64,000 bases of DNA from Nakamurella flava. GTDB taxonomy: Bacteria; Actinomycetota; Actinomycetes; Mycobacteriales; Nakamurellaceae. The translations under genes were made by a program, and so were the position numbers. The DNA lies in the NCBI RefSeq assembly GCF_005298075.1, contig NZ_SZZH01000001.1, positions 496,001-560,000 on the forward strand, written 5' to 3'. The notes under the pieces were generated by a model that saw nothing but the letters and a program-made list of their open reading frames with translations, was not told the DNA's origin and made no database searches. This document shows positions 32,017 to 42,816 of the stretch, one piece after another. Within the stretch, counting starts at the first letter, position 1. Each line of letters opens with the position of its first letter.

Positions 32017-35000
32017 GTGCAGTACTCGGCAACACCCGCCCCCCAGGGGCTGTACGACCCGAGCAACGACCGGGACGCCTGTGGCGTCGCGGCGGTCGCC
32101 GACATCAAGGGCCGCCGGAGCCACCGCATCGTGGCCGACGGCATCACAGCTCTGATCAACCTCGACCACCGGGGCGCCGCCGGCGCCGACCCGGCCGTCG
32201 GGGACGGCGCCGGGATCCTGCTACAGGTCCCGGACGAGCTGTTGCGCGCGACCGTCGACTTCGAGCTGCCCGTCTCGCCCGATCCGCGGCACGGTCAGGC
32301 GTACGCCGCCGGTATCGCCTACCTGCCGGTGGACGCCGAGCTCCGGGCCCGGGCCAAGGCGCAGATCGCCGACATCCTCGCCGAGGAGAACGTCGAGCTG
32401 CTGGGGTGGCGTGAGGTGCCCGTCGACCCGGCCGGCGCCGGCGTCGGCCGGATGGCGCTGGACGTCATGCCCGCGTTCGAGCAGCTGTTCGTCGCTGCCC
32501 CGGTCCAGGCCGACGGCTCCCGTCCGCACGGTGTCGACCTCGACCGGTACATCTATCCCGCCCGCAAGCGCATCGAGCACGAGACGGTGCCGACGCTGGG
32601 TGAGGCGCAGGCGGTGTACCTGGCGTCGCTGTCCAGCCGCACGATCGTCTACAAGGGCATGCTCACCACCGAGCAGCTGCCCGCGTTCTTCGCCGACCTG
32701 ACCGACGAGCGGGCGACCAGCGCGATCGTCATCGTGCACTCCCGCTTCTCGACCAACACCTTCCCGGCGTGGCCGCTGGCGCACCCGTTCCGCTACATCG
32801 CCCACAACGGCGAGATCAACACGGTCCGCGGCAACCGCAACCGGATGCGGGCCCGGGAGTCGCTGCTGGCGTCCGATCTGATCCCCGGCGACCTGTCGCG
32901 GGCGTTCCCGATCGTCACCCCGGACGGTTCGGACTCGGCCTCGTTCGACGAGGTGCTGGAACTGCTGCACCTGGGTGGGCGTTCGCTGCCGCACGCGGTG
33001 ATGATGATGATCCCGGAGGCGTGGGAGAACGACGCCACCCTCGACCCGTCGGTCCGCGGGTTCGCCGAGTTCCACGCCTCCCTCATCGAGCCGTGGGACG
33101 GGCCGGCCTGTGTGACGTTCACCGACGGCACCGTGTTGGGTGCGACCCTGGACCGCAACGGTCTGCGCCCGGGCCGCTGGTGGCTGACCACCGACGACAC
33201 CGTCGTGCTGGCCTCCGAGGCCGGCGTGCTGCCGATCCCGCCGGAGAAGGTGCTCGAACGCGGGCGTCTGCAGCCGGGCCGGATGTTCCTGGTCGACACC
33301 GACCAGGGCCGCATCCTGGACGACAAGGAGTTCAAGGCCGGGCTGGCCGCCGAGCTCCCGTACCGGGAGTGGGTGCACGCCGGGCTGGTCCGGCTGGCCG
33401 ACCTGCCGGCCCGCGAGCACGTCACCGTCTCGCACCGCAGCGTGCTCTCCCGGCAGCGCATCTTCGGCTACACCGAGGAGGAGGTCCGGCTGATCATCAC
33501 GCCGATGGCCGCCTCCGGTGCCGAGGGCATCGGGTCGATGGGCACCGACACCCCGGAGGCCGTGCTGTCCCAGCGGCCGCGAATGATCTTCGACTACTTC
33601 ACCCAGCTGTTCGCGCAGGTCACCAACCCGCCGTTGGACGCCATCCGCGAGGCCGTCGTCACCTCCCTGTCCAGCGTCATCGGCCCGGAGCAGAACCTGC
33701 TCGAGCCGGGCCCGGCGTCCTGTCGGCAGATCGTGCTGCCGTTCCCGGTGGTCGACAACGACGACCTGGCCAAGCTGATGCGGATGAACGCCGACGGCAA
33801 CATGCCTGGGTTCGCGTCGGCCACCATCTCCGGTCTGTACGACGTGCACGGCGGCGCCGAGGCGCTGGCCGCGGCGATCGAGCGCTGCCGGGCCGAGGCC
33901 GACGAGGCCATCGCCGACGGTGCCCGGATCCTGATGCTGTCCGACCGGCACTCGACCGCCGACCTGGCCCCGATCCCGTCGCTGCTGCTGACCTCGGCCG
34001 TGCACCAGCACCTGGTCCGGCAGAAGTCGCGGACGAAGGTGGCGCTGGTCATCGAGTCCGGCGACGCCCGCGAGGTGCACCACATCGCGCTGCTGCTCGG
34101 CTACGGCGCGGGTGCGGTCAACCCGTACCTGGCCATCGAGTCGGCCGAGGACCTGGCCCGGCAGGGTCTGCTGGGCGACATCACCGCGGCCAAGGCCGTC
34201 AAGAACGTGGTCTACGCCCTGGGCAAGGGCGTGCTCAAGGTCATGAGCAAGATGGGCATCTCGACGGTCGGCTCGTACCGGCAGGCGCAGGTGTTCGCCG
34301 TCTTCGGTCTCGATCCGGAGCTGCTGGACGAGTACTTCACCGGTACCACCACGCGTACCGGTGGCAGCGGCCTGGACACCCTGGCCGCCGACGTGCAGCG
34401 CCGGCACAGCCTGGCCTTCGTGCCGAACCCGCGGGCCCTGGAGCACCGCGGTCTCGAGGTCGGCGGGCTCTACCAGTGGCGCCGTGAGGGCGAGATCCAC
34501 CTGTTCAACCCGGAGACCGTCTACCTGCTGCAGCATGCGACCCGCAGCAAGCAGGAGGACGTCTTCCGCCGGTACGCCAAGACGGTCGACGACCTGTCCA
34601 AGGAGGGCGCCACCCTCCGTGGCCTGTTCGAGCTGCGCACCGGGGTCCGCCCGGCGGTGCCGCTGGACGAGGTCGAGCCGGCGTCGGAGATCGTCAAGCG
34701 GTTCGTCACCGGGGCCATGTCCTACGGCTCGATCTCTATCGAGGCCCACGAGACGCTGGCCCGGGCGATGAACAAGCTCGGCGGCAAGTCCAACACCGGG
34801 GAGGGCGGCGAGGATGTCGCCCGCCTGCTGGACCCGGAGCGTCGGTCCGCGATCAAGCAGGTCGCCTCCGGCCGGTTCGGCGTGACCAGCGCGTACCTGG
34901 TGAACGCGGCCGAGATCCAGATCAAGATGGCCCAGGGCGCCAAGCCCGGTGAGGGTGGCCAGCTGCCGGGGTCCAAGGTCTACCCGTGGATCGCGGCGAC

Positions 35001-36600
35001 CCGGCACGCCACCACCGGTGTCGGCCTGATCTCGCCGCCGCCGCACCACGACATCTACTCGATCGAGGATCTCAAGCAGCTGATCCACGACGTCCGCAAC
35101 GCCAACCCGGCCGCGCAGGTGTCGGTCAAGCTGGTCTCCGAACCGGGGGTCGGGACGGTCGCGGCGGGGGTGACCAAGGCGCACGCCGACAAGGTCATCG
35201 TGGCCGGCGCGGACGGCGGCACCGGCGCGGCGGCGCTCACCTCGCTCAAGCACGCGGGGCAGCCGTGGGAGCTCGGTCTGGCCGAGGCCCAGCAGACGCT
35301 GCGGATCAACGAGCTGCGCGAGCAGGTCCGGGTCCAGGTCGACGGCGGTCTGAAGACCGCGCGCGACGTGGTCGTGGCCGCGCTGCTGGGTGCCGAGGAA
35401 TTCGGTTTCTCCACGGCGCCGCTGGTGGTGGCCGGCTGCATCATGATGCGGGTCTGTCACCTCGACACCTGCCCGGTCGGCATCGCCACCCAGAACCCGG
35501 TACTGCGGGACCGTTACACCGGCACCCCGGAGTTCGTCGAGACGTTCTTCCTGTTCCTGGCCGAGCAGGTGCGCGAGTACCTGGCCGAGCTCGGTTTCCG
35601 CTCGATCGACGAGGCCGTCGGGCAGACGGACGTCCTGGACGTCACCGCGGCCGTCGCCCACCACCGGGCCCGCGGTCTGGACCTGGCGCCGCTGCTGGAG
35701 CAGGCGGATGTGCCCAGCGACCACCGCTGCGTGCGCCCGGCCCAGCACGACCTGTCCAAGACCCTGGACGCGGTGCTGATCACCAAGGCCGCGCCGGCGT
35801 TGCAGGAGGCCCGGCCGGTGCGCATCGACCTGCCGATCCGCAACGTCGACCGCACCGCCGGCACCATGCTCGGCTCCGAGGTGACCCGGATCCACGGTCC
35901 CGAGGGTCTGCCCGAAGGCACGATCGACGTCCACCTGACGGGGACGGCCGGACAGTCGCTGGGCGCGTTCCTGCCCAAGGGTGTCAGCATCACGCTGGTC
36001 GGCGACGCCAACGACTACGTCGGCAAGGGCCTGTCGGGTGGCCGGGTCGTCGTCCGTCCGGACGAGAACTCCCCGTCGCAGGCGCCCGGGTCCAAGACCC
36101 AGGTCATCGCGGGCAACACCATCGGCTACGGCGCCACCTCCGGTGAGCTGTTCCTGCGCGGCCGGGTCGGGGAGCGCTTCGCCGTCCGCAACTCCGGCGC
36201 GCTGATGGTGGTCGAGGGGTCCGGCGACCACGCCTGCGAGTACATGACGGGTGGCCGCGTGGTCATCCTCGGTCGCACCGGGCGCAATGCGGGCGCCGGG
36301 ATGAGCGGTGGTATCGCCTACCTGCTCGATCCCGACCCGGCCCGGGTCAACCCGGAGCTGGTCGACCTGGAACCGCTGGACGCCGACGAGGTCATCTGGC
36401 TCGGCGACGTCGTCAGCTCGCACGCCAAGCTGACTGGTTCGCCGGTGGCCTCGGCCCTGCTGGCCGACTGGCCCATCGCCGCCGTCCGGTTCTCGCGGCT
36501 GATGCCGCGGGACTACCGGCGGGTGCTGTCCCTGCGCGCCGAGGCCGCCGCCCGCGGTGTCGACGCCGACGAGTTGATCATGGAGGCCAGTCATGGCTGA
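32017..36600 (+). CDS. gltB: Glutamate synthase large (alpha) subunit GltB
   Basis: NADPH-dependent glutamate synthase: hydrolyses glutamine and transfers ammonia to 2-oxoglutarate. 1527 aa. The glutaminase nucleophile is Cys22 in [10 protein letters not shown], so a 21-residue propeptide must be removed. GATase2 domain to about 430, central domain, FMN domain ([40 protein letters not shown]), 3Fe-4S cysteines 1141, 1147 and 1152 ([12 protein letters not shown]), then the C-terminal GXGXG beta-helix. GTG start with GGGAGG upstream. Overlaps gltD by 8 nt. Confidence 0.97.
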   Translation: MQYSATPAPQGLYDPSNDRDACGVAAVADIKGRRSHRIVADGITALINLDHRGAAGADPAVGDGAGILLQVPDELLRATVDFELPVSPDPRHGQAYAAGIAYLPVDAELRARAKAQIADILAEENVELLGWREVPVDPAGAGVGRMALDVMPAFEQLFVAAPVQADGSRPHGVDLDRYIYPARKRIEHETVPTLGEAQAVYLASLSSRTIVYKGMLTTEQLPAFFADLTDERATSAIVIVHSRFSTNTFPAWPLAHPFRYIAHNGEINTVRGNRNRMRARESLLASDLIPGDLSRAFPIVTPDGSDSASFDEVLELLHLGGRSLPHAVMMMIPEAWENDATLDPSVRGFAEFHASLIEPWDGPACVTFTDGTVLGATLDRNGLRPGRWWLTTDDTVVLASEAGVLPIPPEKVLERGRLQPGRMFLVDTDQGRILDDKEFKAGLAAELPYREWVHAGLVRLADLPAREHVTVSHRSVLSRQRIFGYTEEEVRLIITPMAASGAEGIGSMGTDTPEAVLSQRPRMIFDYFTQLFAQVTNPPLDAIREAVVTSLSSVIGPEQNLLEPGPASCRQIVLPFPVVDNDDLAKLMRMNADGNMPGFASATISGLYDVHGGAEALAAAIERCRAEADEAIADGARILMLSDRHSTADLAPIPSLLLTSAVHQHLVRQKSRTKVALVIESGDAREVHHIALLLGYGAGAVNPYLAIESAEDLARQGLLGDITAAKAVKNVVYALGKGVLKVMSKMGISTVGSYRQAQVFAVFGLDPELLDEYFTGTTTRTGGSGLDTLAADVQRRHSLAFVPNPRALEHRGLEVGGLYQWRREGEIHLFNPETVYLLQHATRSKQEDVFRRYAKTVDDLSKEGATLRGLFELRTGVRPAVPLDEVEPASEIVKRFVTGAMSYGSISIEAHETLARAMNKLGGKSNTGEGGEDVARLLDPERRSAIKQVASGRFGVTSAYLVNAAEIQIKMAQGAKPGEGGQLPGSKVYPWIAATRHATTGVGLISPPPHHDIYSIEDLKQLIHDVRNANPAAQVSVKLVSEPGVGTVAAGVTKAHADKVIVAGADGGTGAAALTSLKHAGQPWELGLAEAQQTLRINELREQVRVQVDGGLKTARDVVVAALLGAEEFGFSTAPLVVAGCIMMRVCHLDTCPVGIATQNPVLRDRYTGTPEFVETFFLFLAEQVREYLAELGFRSIDEAVGQTDVLDVTAAVAHHRARGLDLAPLLEQADVPSDHRCVRPAQHDLSKTLDAVLITKAAPALQEARPVRIDLPIRNVDRTAGTMLGSEVTRIHGPEGLPEGTIDVHLTGTAGQSLGAFLPKGVSITLVGDANDYVGKGLSGGRVVVRPDENSPSQAPGSKTQVIAGNTIGYGATSGELFLRGRVGERFAVRNSGALMVVEGSGDHACEYMTGGRVVILGRTGRNAGAGMSGGIAYLLDPDPARVNPELVDLEPLDADEVIWLGDVVSSHAKLTGSPVASALLADWPIAAVRFSRLMPRDYRRVLSLRAEAAARGVDADELIMEASHG

Positions 36601-38044
36601 CCCCACCGGGTTCCTCAAGTACGGCCGACAGGGTCCGGCCCGGCGGCCGGTGCCGCTGCGCCTGCGGGACTGGAAAGAGGTCTACGAGCCGTTCGAGGAA
36701 CAGGACACCCGCAAGCAGGCCGCACGCTGCATGGACTGCGGGATCCCGTTCTGCCACCAGGGTTGCCCGCTGGGCAACATCATCCCGGAGTGGAACGACC
36801 TGGTCCGGACGGGCAAGTGGCAGGAGGCGTCGGACCGGCTGCACGCCACGAACAACTTCCCCGAGTTCACCGGGCGGTTGTGCCCGGCTCCCTGTGAGGG
36901 GGCCTGCGTGCTGGGTATCGGCGACGACCCGGTGGCCATCAAGCTGGTCGAGCAGGAGATCGCCGATCGGGCGATCGCCGACGGCTACGGCCTCGAGCCC
37001 CGTCCGGCCGAGCTGTCGACCGACCGGACGGTGGCCGTCATCGGTTCCGGCCCGGCCGGCCTGGCCGCGGCCCAGCAGCTGGCCCGGGCCGGCCACGCGG
37101 TGACGGTCTACGAGCGTGATCAGCGCATCGGCGGCCTCATGCGCTACGGCATCCCCGAGTTCAAGATGGACCGCGACGTGCTGGACGCCCGGTTGACGCA
37201 GATGTCGGCCGAGGGCATCGATTTCGTCACCGGGGTGAACGTCGGGGTCGACCTGACCGTCGAGGAGCTGCGGGAGCGGTTCGACGCGGTGGTCATCGCC
37301 ACCGGGGCGACGGTCGCCCGCGAGCTGACCGTCGACGGCCGCGAACTGCAGGGCGTGCACCTGGCCATGGACTACCTGGTCCAGCAGAACGAGGTCTGCG
37401 AGGGCACCCGCGACCAGGTCGAGATCTCGGCCGAGGGCAAGCGGGTGGTCATCATCGGTGGTGGCGATACCGGGGCCGACTGCTACGGCACCGCGCTGCG
37501 CCAGAATGCCGCGTCGGTGACCCAGCTGGACATCCACGTGCAGCCGCCGGCCACCCGTTCGCCGGCGACGCCGTGGCCGACGTACCCGCTGATGCTGCGC
37601 ATCTCGGCGGCGCACGAGGAGGGCGGCGAGCGCGTCTTCGGCGTGAACTCGACGTCGATCGCGGGGGAGAACGGTCACGTCACCGGTCTGAACCTGGTCG
37701 AGGGCAAGCGCATCCCCGGCAGCTTCATCCCCACCGAGGGCACCGAGTTCCACCTCGACGCCGACCTCATCCTCATCGCCCTGGGATTCACCGGCCCGGA
37801 GCAGGAGGGTCTGCTCGACGGGCTGGGGGTGGCGATGTCGTCGCGCGGCACCATCGTGCGGGACGCGAACTACATGACCGACGTGCCCGGCGTGTTCGTG
37901 GCCGGGGACGCCGGCCGCGGGCAGTCGCTCATCGTCTGGGCCATCGCCGAGGGCCGGTCCGCGGCCGCCGGGGTGGACGCCTACCTGGCCGGTCAGTCCT
38001 TCCTGCCCGACCCGGTGCCGCCGACGGCGGCCGCCCTGCGGTAG
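36593..38044 (+). CDS. gltD: Glutamate synthase small (beta) subunit GltD
   Basis: Takes electrons from NADPH via FAD and 4Fe-4S clusters to GltB. 483 aa. The N-terminal cysteine set is [18 protein letters not shown] and [16 protein letters not shown]-binding [20 protein letters not shown]-binding [15 protein letters not shown] and [14 protein letters not shown] near the end. ATG 36593 lies inside the gltB 3' end. A long perfect hairpin follows the stop. Confidence 0.97.
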   Translation: MADPTGFLKYGRQGPARRPVPLRLRDWKEVYEPFEEQDTRKQAARCMDCGIPFCHQGCPLGNIIPEWNDLVRTGKWQEASDRLHATNNFPEFTGRLCPAPCEGACVLGIGDDPVAIKLVEQEIADRAIADGYGLEPRPAELSTDRTVAVIGSGPAGLAAAQQLARAGHAVTVYERDQRIGGLMRYGIPEFKMDRDVLDARLTQMSAEGIDFVTGVNVGVDLTVEELRERFDAVVIATGATVARELTVDGRELQGVHLAMDYLVQQNEVCEGTRDQVEISAEGKRVVIIGGGDTGADCYGTALRQNAASVTQLDIHVQPPATRSPATPWPTYPLMLRISAAHEEGGERVFGVNSTSIAGENGHVTGLNLVEGKRIPGSFIPTEGTEFHLDADLILIALGFTGPEQEGLLDGLGVAMSSRGTIVRDANYMTDVPGVFVAGDAGRGQSLIVWAIAEGRSAAAGVDAYLAGQSFLPDPVPPTAAALR

Positions 38045-38050
38045 TCGATC

Positions 38051-38096
38051 GCCACCGATCCGCGGGCCGTCGGAGACGGTTCCGCGGATCGGTGGC
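38051..38096 (+). terminator. gltBD terminator
   Basis: Perfect 15-bp arms GCCACCGATCCGCGG (38051-38065) and CCGCGGATCGGTGGC (38082-38096), 16-nt loop, 7 nt after the gltD stop. Confidence 0.8.
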
Positions 38097-38119
38097 GCGC
38101 GCCGTGCGGCGGGAGGACC

Positions 38120-39280
38120 ATGCTTTGCATGGGTAAAGATCTTCCGCCGGCTGCGGCGGACGGGAACGCCACCGTCGACCCGGCGGTGGCTCGGGCGGAG
38201 TCCCGGGCCGCGCAGCTGCGGACGCAGGACCAACCCCACGGTCCGGTCGGTCGGCGGTTCGACTGGCGCTCACCGTTCCTGGTCGCCCTGCTGGCCACCC
38301 TGGGGGTGGCCGTCGGGGCGGGCATCGTCGGTCTGCTGTGGCTCAGCGCCCACGTCCTCCTGCTGGTCGGGGTGGCGCTGTTCCTGGCCATCGGGCTGGA
38401 TCCCGTGGTGTCCTGGCTGGTCCGGCGGCACTGGCCGCGGTGGCTGGCCGTACTGGTCGTGCTCCTGGTCATCGCCGGGGCGGTGGCCGGGTTCGTCGCG
38501 GCCGCCCTGCCACCGCTGGTGGACGAGACCGAGCAGCTCGTCGCCGACGTGCCGCAGCTGCTGCAGCAGGCGCAGGACCATTCGTCCTGGATCGGGCACC
38601 TCGACGACCAGTTCGGTCTGCAGGACCGGTTGCAGAACTTCTTGTCCTCGTCGGGCGAGACGATCGCCGGCGGCATCTTCGGGATCAGTGTCGTCGTCTT
38701 CGGCGCCCTGGCCGACGCCCTGGTGGTCGTCGTGCTGATGATCTACCTGCTCGCCGACCTGCCCCGGGTCCGCGCCCTGCTGTACCGGACGGTGCCGGGG
38801 TCGCGTCGCCCGCGGGCCATCCTGCTCGGGGACGAGATCATGGCCAAGGTCGGCCGTTACGTGCTGGGCAACCTGGTGATCTCGCTAATCGCCGGGGTCC
38901 TGACGTTCGTCTGGCTGACGGTGTTCGGCGTCCCGTACGCGGTGCTGCTGTCCCTGACGGTCGCGATCCTCGACATCGTCCCGGTCGTCGGCTCCACCGT
39001 GGCGGGTCTGGCCGTGACGGCGGTCGCACTCACCATCTCGCTGCCGGTGGCGTTGGCCACCATCGGTTTCTTCGTGGTCTACCGGGTGGTGGAGGACTAC
39101 GTGCTCGTCCCGCGGATCATCGGTCGGGCCGTCGACATCCCGCCGTTGGTGACGGTGATCGCCGTGCTGGCCGGCGCGGCCCTGTTGGGGCTGGTCGGGG
39201 CTCTGGTGGCGATCCCGACCAGTGCCGGGGTGCTGCTGCTCGTCCGGGAGATGCTGTTCCCGCGGCTCGACGCGGCGTAG
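38120..39280 (+). CDS. AI-2E family transporter (PF01594-type membrane protein)
   Basis: 386 aa, about eight transmembrane helices: pairs near the N-terminus (LVALLATLGVAVGAGIVGLL, VLLLVGVALFLAIGLDPVV), a long soluble loop (PPLVDETEQLVADVPQLLQQ) and a C-terminal bundle with the conserved DIVPVVGSTVAG and VVEDYVLVPRIIG. Such proteins export autoinducer-2, act as Na+/H+ antiporters or have unknown roles; substrate not deducible. ATG 38120 is only 3 nt from GGAGG and ATG 38129 is 12 nt away, so the start is uncertain. Own transcription unit after the gltD terminator. Confidence 0.87.
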   Translation: MLCMGKDLPPAAADGNATVDPAVARAESRAAQLRTQDQPHGPVGRRFDWRSPFLVALLATLGVAVGAGIVGLLWLSAHVLLLVGVALFLAIGLDPVVSWLVRRHWPRWLAVLVVLLVIAGAVAGFVAAALPPLVDETEQLVADVPQLLQQAQDHSSWIGHLDDQFGLQDRLQNFLSSSGETIAGGIFGISVVVFGALADALVVVVLMIYLLADLPRVRALLYRTVPGSRRPRAILLGDEIMAKVGRYVLGNLVISLIAGVLTFVWLTVFGVPYAVLLSLTVAILDIVPVVGSTVAGLAVTAVALTISLPVALATIGFFVVYRVVEDYVLVPRIIGRAVDIPPLVTVIAVLAGAALLGLVGALVAIPTSAGVLLLVREMLFPRLDAA

Positions 39281-39368
39281 CGCCCGGGTCCGCGACGGTC
39301 ACACGGCCGGGTCTCTGCATTCCCCGAATGTTCATGACCCCCGTCTCGGAATCGGTTCAGAAAGGCGC

Positions 39369-39374
39369 TAGGGT
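39369..39374 (+). promoter_or_regulatory. -10 box of pyk
   Basis: TAGGGT, 7 nt before ATG 39382; leaderless geometry. No Shine-Dalgarno sequence is present between it and the start. Confidence 0.55.
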
Positions 39375-39381
39375 TGGGGCC

Positions 39382-40800
39382 ATGACTCGTCGAGCGAAAA
39401 TCGTCTGCACGCTGGGTCCGGCGACCTCGTCCGAGGAGGGCATCGCCGCCCTGCTGGACGCGGGCATGAATGTCGCCCGGATGAACTTCAGCCACGGGGC
39501 CCACGAGGACCACGAGGTCATCTACCACCGCCTGCGGGCCGCCGCCGAGCGGTCGGGCAAGGCGCTGGCCATCATGGCCGACCTGCAGGGCCCGAAGATC
39601 CGCCTCGGCAAGTTCGCCGACGGCCCCCACCTGTGGAACACCGGCGAGCAGGTCGTCATCACGGTCGACGACTGCGAGGGCACCAAGGACCGGGTCTCGA
39701 CCACGTACAAGGGCCTGGCCACCGACGCCCGTCCCGGTGACCGGCTGCTGATCGACGACGGCAAGGTCGGTCTGGTCGTGACCCAGGTCGACGGCAACGA
39801 CGTGCACTGCGCCGTCACCGAGGGCGGCCCCGTCTCGAACAACAAGGGCATCTCGCTGCCCGGCATGAACGTCTCCGTCCCCGCGATGAGCGAGAAGGAC
39901 GTCGAGGACCTCAAGTTCGCCCTGCACCTCGGGGTCGACGTGATCGCGCTGTCCTTCGTCCGCTCGCCCGACGACGTGGACCTCGTGCGCAACGTCATGG
40001 ACGAAGTGGGCGCCGAGCGTCGTCCCGTCATCGCCAAGCTCGAGAAGCCCGAGGCCATCGCCAATCTCGAGGCCATCGTGCGCGCGTTCGACGCGATCAT
40101 GGTCGCCCGCGGCGACCTCGGCGTCGAGCTGCCGCTGCAGCAGGTGCCGCTCGTCCAGAAGCGCGTGGTCCAGGTCGCGCGGGAGAACGCCCGCCCGGTC
40201 ATCGTGGCCACCCAGATGCTCGAGTCGATGATCGAGCACTCCCGCCCGACCCGCGCCGAGGCCTCCGACGTCGCCAACGCCATCCTCGATGGCGCCGACG
40301 CGGTGATGCTGTCCGGCGAGACGTCGGTCGGCAAGTACCCGATCATCGCGGTCAAGACGATGGGCAAGATCATCGAGGCCGTCGAGTCCGAGTCGGTGAG
40401 CGCCCCGCCGCTGACCCACACCCCGCGTACGCACGGCGGTGTCATCTCCTTCGCGGCCCGCGACATCGGCGAGCGCCTCGGGGCCAAGGCCCTGGTCGCC
40501 TTCACCTTCACCGGCGACACCGTCCGGCGGCTGGCCCGGCTGCACACCGAACTGCCGGTGCTGGCCTTCACCCCCAAGGAGGAGGTCCGCAACCAGCTGG
40601 CCCTGACCTGGGGCGTGCAGACCTTCGTGACCCCGCCGGTCGCCACCACCGACGAGATGATCCGCCAGGTCGACGGGGCGGTCCTGTCCATTCCCGGGTA
40701 CTCCGAGGGCGACATCGTCATCGTGGTGGCCGGTGCTCCGCCGGGGCAGTCGGGTTCGACGAACCTGATCCGCGTGCACCGGCTCGGACACGACGACTGA
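39382..40800 (+). CDS. pyk: Pyruvate kinase
   Basis: PEP + ADP to pyruvate + ATP. 472 aa, usual length. TRRAKIVCTLGPATS, ARMNFSHG, ADLQGPKIRLG, catalytic Lys in VIAKLEKPEAI, DAIMVARGDLGVELP and signature MLSGETSVGKYP. The C-terminal domain (KALVAFTFTGDTVRRLAR) holds the effector site. ATG 39382 follows TAGGGT-N7. tesB begins 10 nt after its stop. Confidence 0.97.
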   Translation: MTRRAKIVCTLGPATSSEEGIAALLDAGMNVARMNFSHGAHEDHEVIYHRLRAAAERSGKALAIMADLQGPKIRLGKFADGPHLWNTGEQVVITVDDCEGTKDRVSTTYKGLATDARPGDRLLIDDGKVGLVVTQVDGNDVHCAVTEGGPVSNNKGISLPGMNVSVPAMSEKDVEDLKFALHLGVDVIALSFVRSPDDVDLVRNVMDEVGAERRPVIAKLEKPEAIANLEAIVRAFDAIMVARGDLGVELPLQQVPLVQKRVVQVARENARPVIVATQMLESMIEHSRPTRAEASDVANAILDGADAVMLSGETSVGKYPIIAVKTMGKIIEAVESESVSAPPLTHTPRTHGGVISFAARDIGERLGAKALVAFTFTGDTVRRLARLHTELPVLAFTPKEEVRNQLALTWGVQTFVTPPVATTDEMIRQVDGAVLSIPGYSEGDIVIVVAGAPPGQSGSTNLIRVHRLGHDD

Positions 40801-40804
40801 CAAT
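40799..40804 (+). promoter_or_regulatory. Possible internal -10 box of tesB
   Basis: GACAAT overlaps the last bases of the pyk stop codon and lies 6 nt before GTG 40811. A weaker match than the TAGGGT boxes. Confidence 0.3.
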
Positions 40805-40810
40805 GGTCGC

Positions 40811-41740
40811 GTGAGCAGCGACGACGGCACGCAGACCGCGATCTCGACCGCACCGGTCCTGGACACCGACGGGGTTCCGCGGGGCCAACCGGCGGTCGAC
40901 GGGCTCGTCCAGCTGCTGAATTTGGAGCGGCTGGACGACAACCTGTTCCGGGGGGTGTCGCCGGAGGTGTCGCCCACCCGGGTGTTCGGTGGTCAGGTGG
41001 CCGCGCAGGCTCTGGTGGCCGCCGGTCGCACGGTGCCGAGCGACCGTCCGGTGCATTCCCTGCACGCGTACTTCCTGCGTCCGGGATCGCCCGAGCGGCC
41101 GATCATCTATCAGGTCGACCGCACCCGGGACGGGCGGTCGTTCACCACCCGGCGGGTGGTGGCCCTCCAGCACGGCAAACCGATCTTCACGATGTCGGCG
41201 TCGTTCCAGGTGGACGAGCCCGGGGTCGACCACGCATTGCCGGCGCCGCTGGACGTGCCGCCGCCGGAGGTCCTGCCCGGCTTCGCCGAGCGGATCGCCC
41301 CCGTCCGGGAGTATCTCGACGTGTGGGGCCGGGTGCCGCGGCCCCTGGACATCCGCTATGTGGACGACCCGCCGTGGCTGGCCCGGTTGTCCGGGCCGCG
41401 GCCGGCCGCGCACTCCCGAGTCTGGTTCCGCACCGACGGCGACCTGCCGGACGACGACCTGCTGCATGTCTGCCTGCTGGCGTACATGTCGGACCTGACA
41501 CTGCTGTACTCGGTGCAGACCACCCACGGGCTGGCGATGGGGTTCGACCGCATGCAGGTGGCGTCACTGGACCACGCGATGTGGTTCCACCGGCCGTTCC
41601 GGGCCGACGAGTGGATCCTGTACGACACCAGCTCGCCGAGTGCGTCCGGCGCCCGTGGGCTGGGGACCGGGCACTTCTTCTCCGCCGACGGGCGGCTCTT
41701 GGCCACCGTCGTGCAGGAGGGACTGATCCGTTTGCGCTGA
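40811..41740 (+). CDS. tesB: Acyl-CoA thioesterase II TesB
   Basis: Hydrolyses acyl-CoA to free fatty acid and CoA. 309 aa double hot-dog protein. LFRGVSPEVSPTRVFGGQVAAQAL is covered by LFRGVSP and RVFGGQVAAQAL; the first hot-dog continues with HSLHAYFLRPGSPERPI. LAYMSDLTLL contains the catalytic Asp region and SLDHAMWFHRPFRADEWILY the second hot-dog core. GTG start; product length and order match the family. A long hairpin separates it from the convergent exported-protein gene. Confidence 0.94.
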   Translation: MSSDDGTQTAISTAPVLDTDGVPRGQPAVDGLVQLLNLERLDDNLFRGVSPEVSPTRVFGGQVAAQALVAAGRTVPSDRPVHSLHAYFLRPGSPERPIIYQVDRTRDGRSFTTRRVVALQHGKPIFTMSASFQVDEPGVDHALPAPLDVPPPEVLPGFAERIAPVREYLDVWGRVPRPLDIRYVDDPPWLARLSGPRPAAHSRVWFRTDGDLPDDDLLHVCLLAYMSDLTLLYSVQTTHGLAMGFDRMQVASLDHAMWFHRPFRADEWILYDTSSPSASGARGLGTGHFFSADGRLLATVVQEGLIRLR

Positions 41741-41755
41741 TTGGCTTCGGCCGGT

Positions 41756-41797
41756 GACGAGAGGGACGAGGACCGTGCGGTCCCCGTCCCTCTCGTC
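41756..41797. terminator. Bidirectional terminator between tesB and the exported-protein gene
   Basis: GACGAGAGGGAC (41756-41767) pairs with GTCCCTCTCGTC (41786-41797). Inside, GGACCG pairs with CGGTCC, leaving a 2-nt loop and a 2x2 internal mismatch. It lies between convergent stops at 41740 and 41818. Confidence 0.8.
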
Positions 41798-41817
41798 GTC
41801 TCATGACCGTTGGCGGC

Positions 41818-42690
41818 TCAGCCGCCGATCGGCGTCGGGTTCACCGGGTCCGGCGGGACGGGCACGGAACCGCGGATGCGGTTCTGGGCCTGGCAGTCGC
41901 TGGTGCAGTTGGTGGCTCCGGCGGAGAGTTCGACGGCGTCCTCGCCGAGCACACCGCCCATGCGGCCGCCCGAGGTGACCAGCCAGCGGGTGGCGGTGCC
42001 GTCCTGGTAGGTCTTGGTGGCGACCTGCGGGCTGTCCTTGCCCAGCAGCATCTGGTGATAGCCGGTCGGGCTCTGGGCCGGCGTCACGGCGGAGGTCCCG
42101 TCCCCGAAGTTGATCTTGCCGGTGAACGGGTTGACGAAGTAGAACAGCCCGCTGCCCAGGGTGTGGGTGATCTCGACCGCCGACCCGAACTCGGGCTCCA
42201 TCTGGAAGATGCCACCCTGGGCGCCGTCCTTGGCCTGGATCTTCACCTTGCCGGCCGTGGTCTGGAAGATCAGCACCAGGCTGTCGTCCTCGACCTGCAG
42301 CTCGCGGACCTGCAGGCCGGACCGCTGGGCGGTGGTCAGGGTCGGCACCTTGGACGCGAAGACCACGGTGGGCGCGGTGACCATGCGCTGGGTGTCCGGA
42401 GCGCCGGTCAGCGTGTAGCGGTAGACCCCGAGGGTGGCCGGGTCGACGTCGAAGCCGACGTTGCGGCCGCGCACGGCGATGGTGCCGGTGGGGGTCACGG
42501 ACTTCACCGTGACCGACTGGCCGGCGGCCGGGTTGTAGACGCGGCCGTTGAGGGTGACCGCGAAGTCGCCGCCGGCGGAGGTCTTTCCGGAGGCCTGGGC
42601 CGGGCCCCCGGTGGCCAGGGCCAGCGCGGCGACCGCTCCGACCACCACCAGGGTGCGGGCGGCCCGCAGGGCCGATCGGGTTCGGGACAT
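41818..42690 (-). CDS. Exported beta-rich protein of unknown function
   Basis: 290 aa with a Sec signal peptide: RTRSALRAARTLVVVGAVAALALATGG, cleavage likely after PAQA (near residue 31). The mature part is predicted beta-rich (FAVTLNGRVYNPAAGQSVTV, SLVLIFQTTAGKVKIQA, LFYFVNPFTGKINFGDG). It ends with a Cys pair NCTSDC and a Pro-rich tail PVPPDPVNPTP. Not recognised as any family. ATG 42690 has GAGGAG 6 nt upstream. It lies 126 nt downstream of the two-component regulator on the same strand, with its own GGTACTAGTACC box between them, so it is likely a direct target. Confidence 0.75.
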   Translation of the reverse strand: MSRTRSALRAARTLVVVGAVAALALATGGPAQASGKTSAGGDFAVTLNGRVYNPAAGQSVTVKSVTPTGTIAVRGRNVGFDVDPATLGVYRYTLTGAPDTQRMVTAPTVVFASKVPTLTTAQRSGLQVRELQVEDDSLVLIFQTTAGKVKIQAKDGAQGGIFQMEPEFGSAVEITHTLGSGLFYFVNPFTGKINFGDGTSAVTPAQSPTGYHQMLLGKDSPQVATKTYQDGTATRWLVTSGGRMGGVLGEDAVELSAGATNCTSDCQAQNRIRGSVPVPPDPVNPTPIGG

Positions 42691-42792
42691 CAGGTGCTCC
42701 TCGAGGAGTTCGGCGCGGCCGGGCCGCGATGGACCGCTCATTGCGGTCCGTCCACCGTCGGTCACAGCGGGTCGTGCGCACCATCGGACGGA

Positions 42793-42804
42793 GGTACTAG
42801 TACC
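42793..42804. promoter_or_regulatory. GGTACTAGTACC box 1, candidate response-regulator operator
   Basis: Perfect 12-bp palindrome upstream of the exported protein gene (start 42690). On the minus strand it is followed after three bases by GTCCGATG, exactly as at box 2. It is also flanked by CGGACGG (42785-42791) and CCGTCCG (42808-42814), so it is the loop of a larger dyad just past the regulator stop. Confidence 0.6.
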
Positions 42805-42816
42805 TGCCCGTCCGGT

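Noticed and set aside
31850-32155. Possible upstream ORF overlapping the gltB start
   Set aside because: It reads through gltB in another frame with shadow-like composition and no ribosome site.
32221-36618. 1465-codon open frame on the minus strand
   Set aside because: It is the antisense shadow of gltB. Low-complexity Arg/Gly/Val/His-rich composition and no recognisable domain; long antisense frames are expected at this GC content.
42785-42814. Reading the dyad around box 1 purely as a terminator of the response regulator gene
   Set aside because: The outer arms CGGACGG/CCGTCCG could form a weak hairpin. The central 12-mer is repeated exactly at box 2, where no such arms exist, so an operator explains it better.
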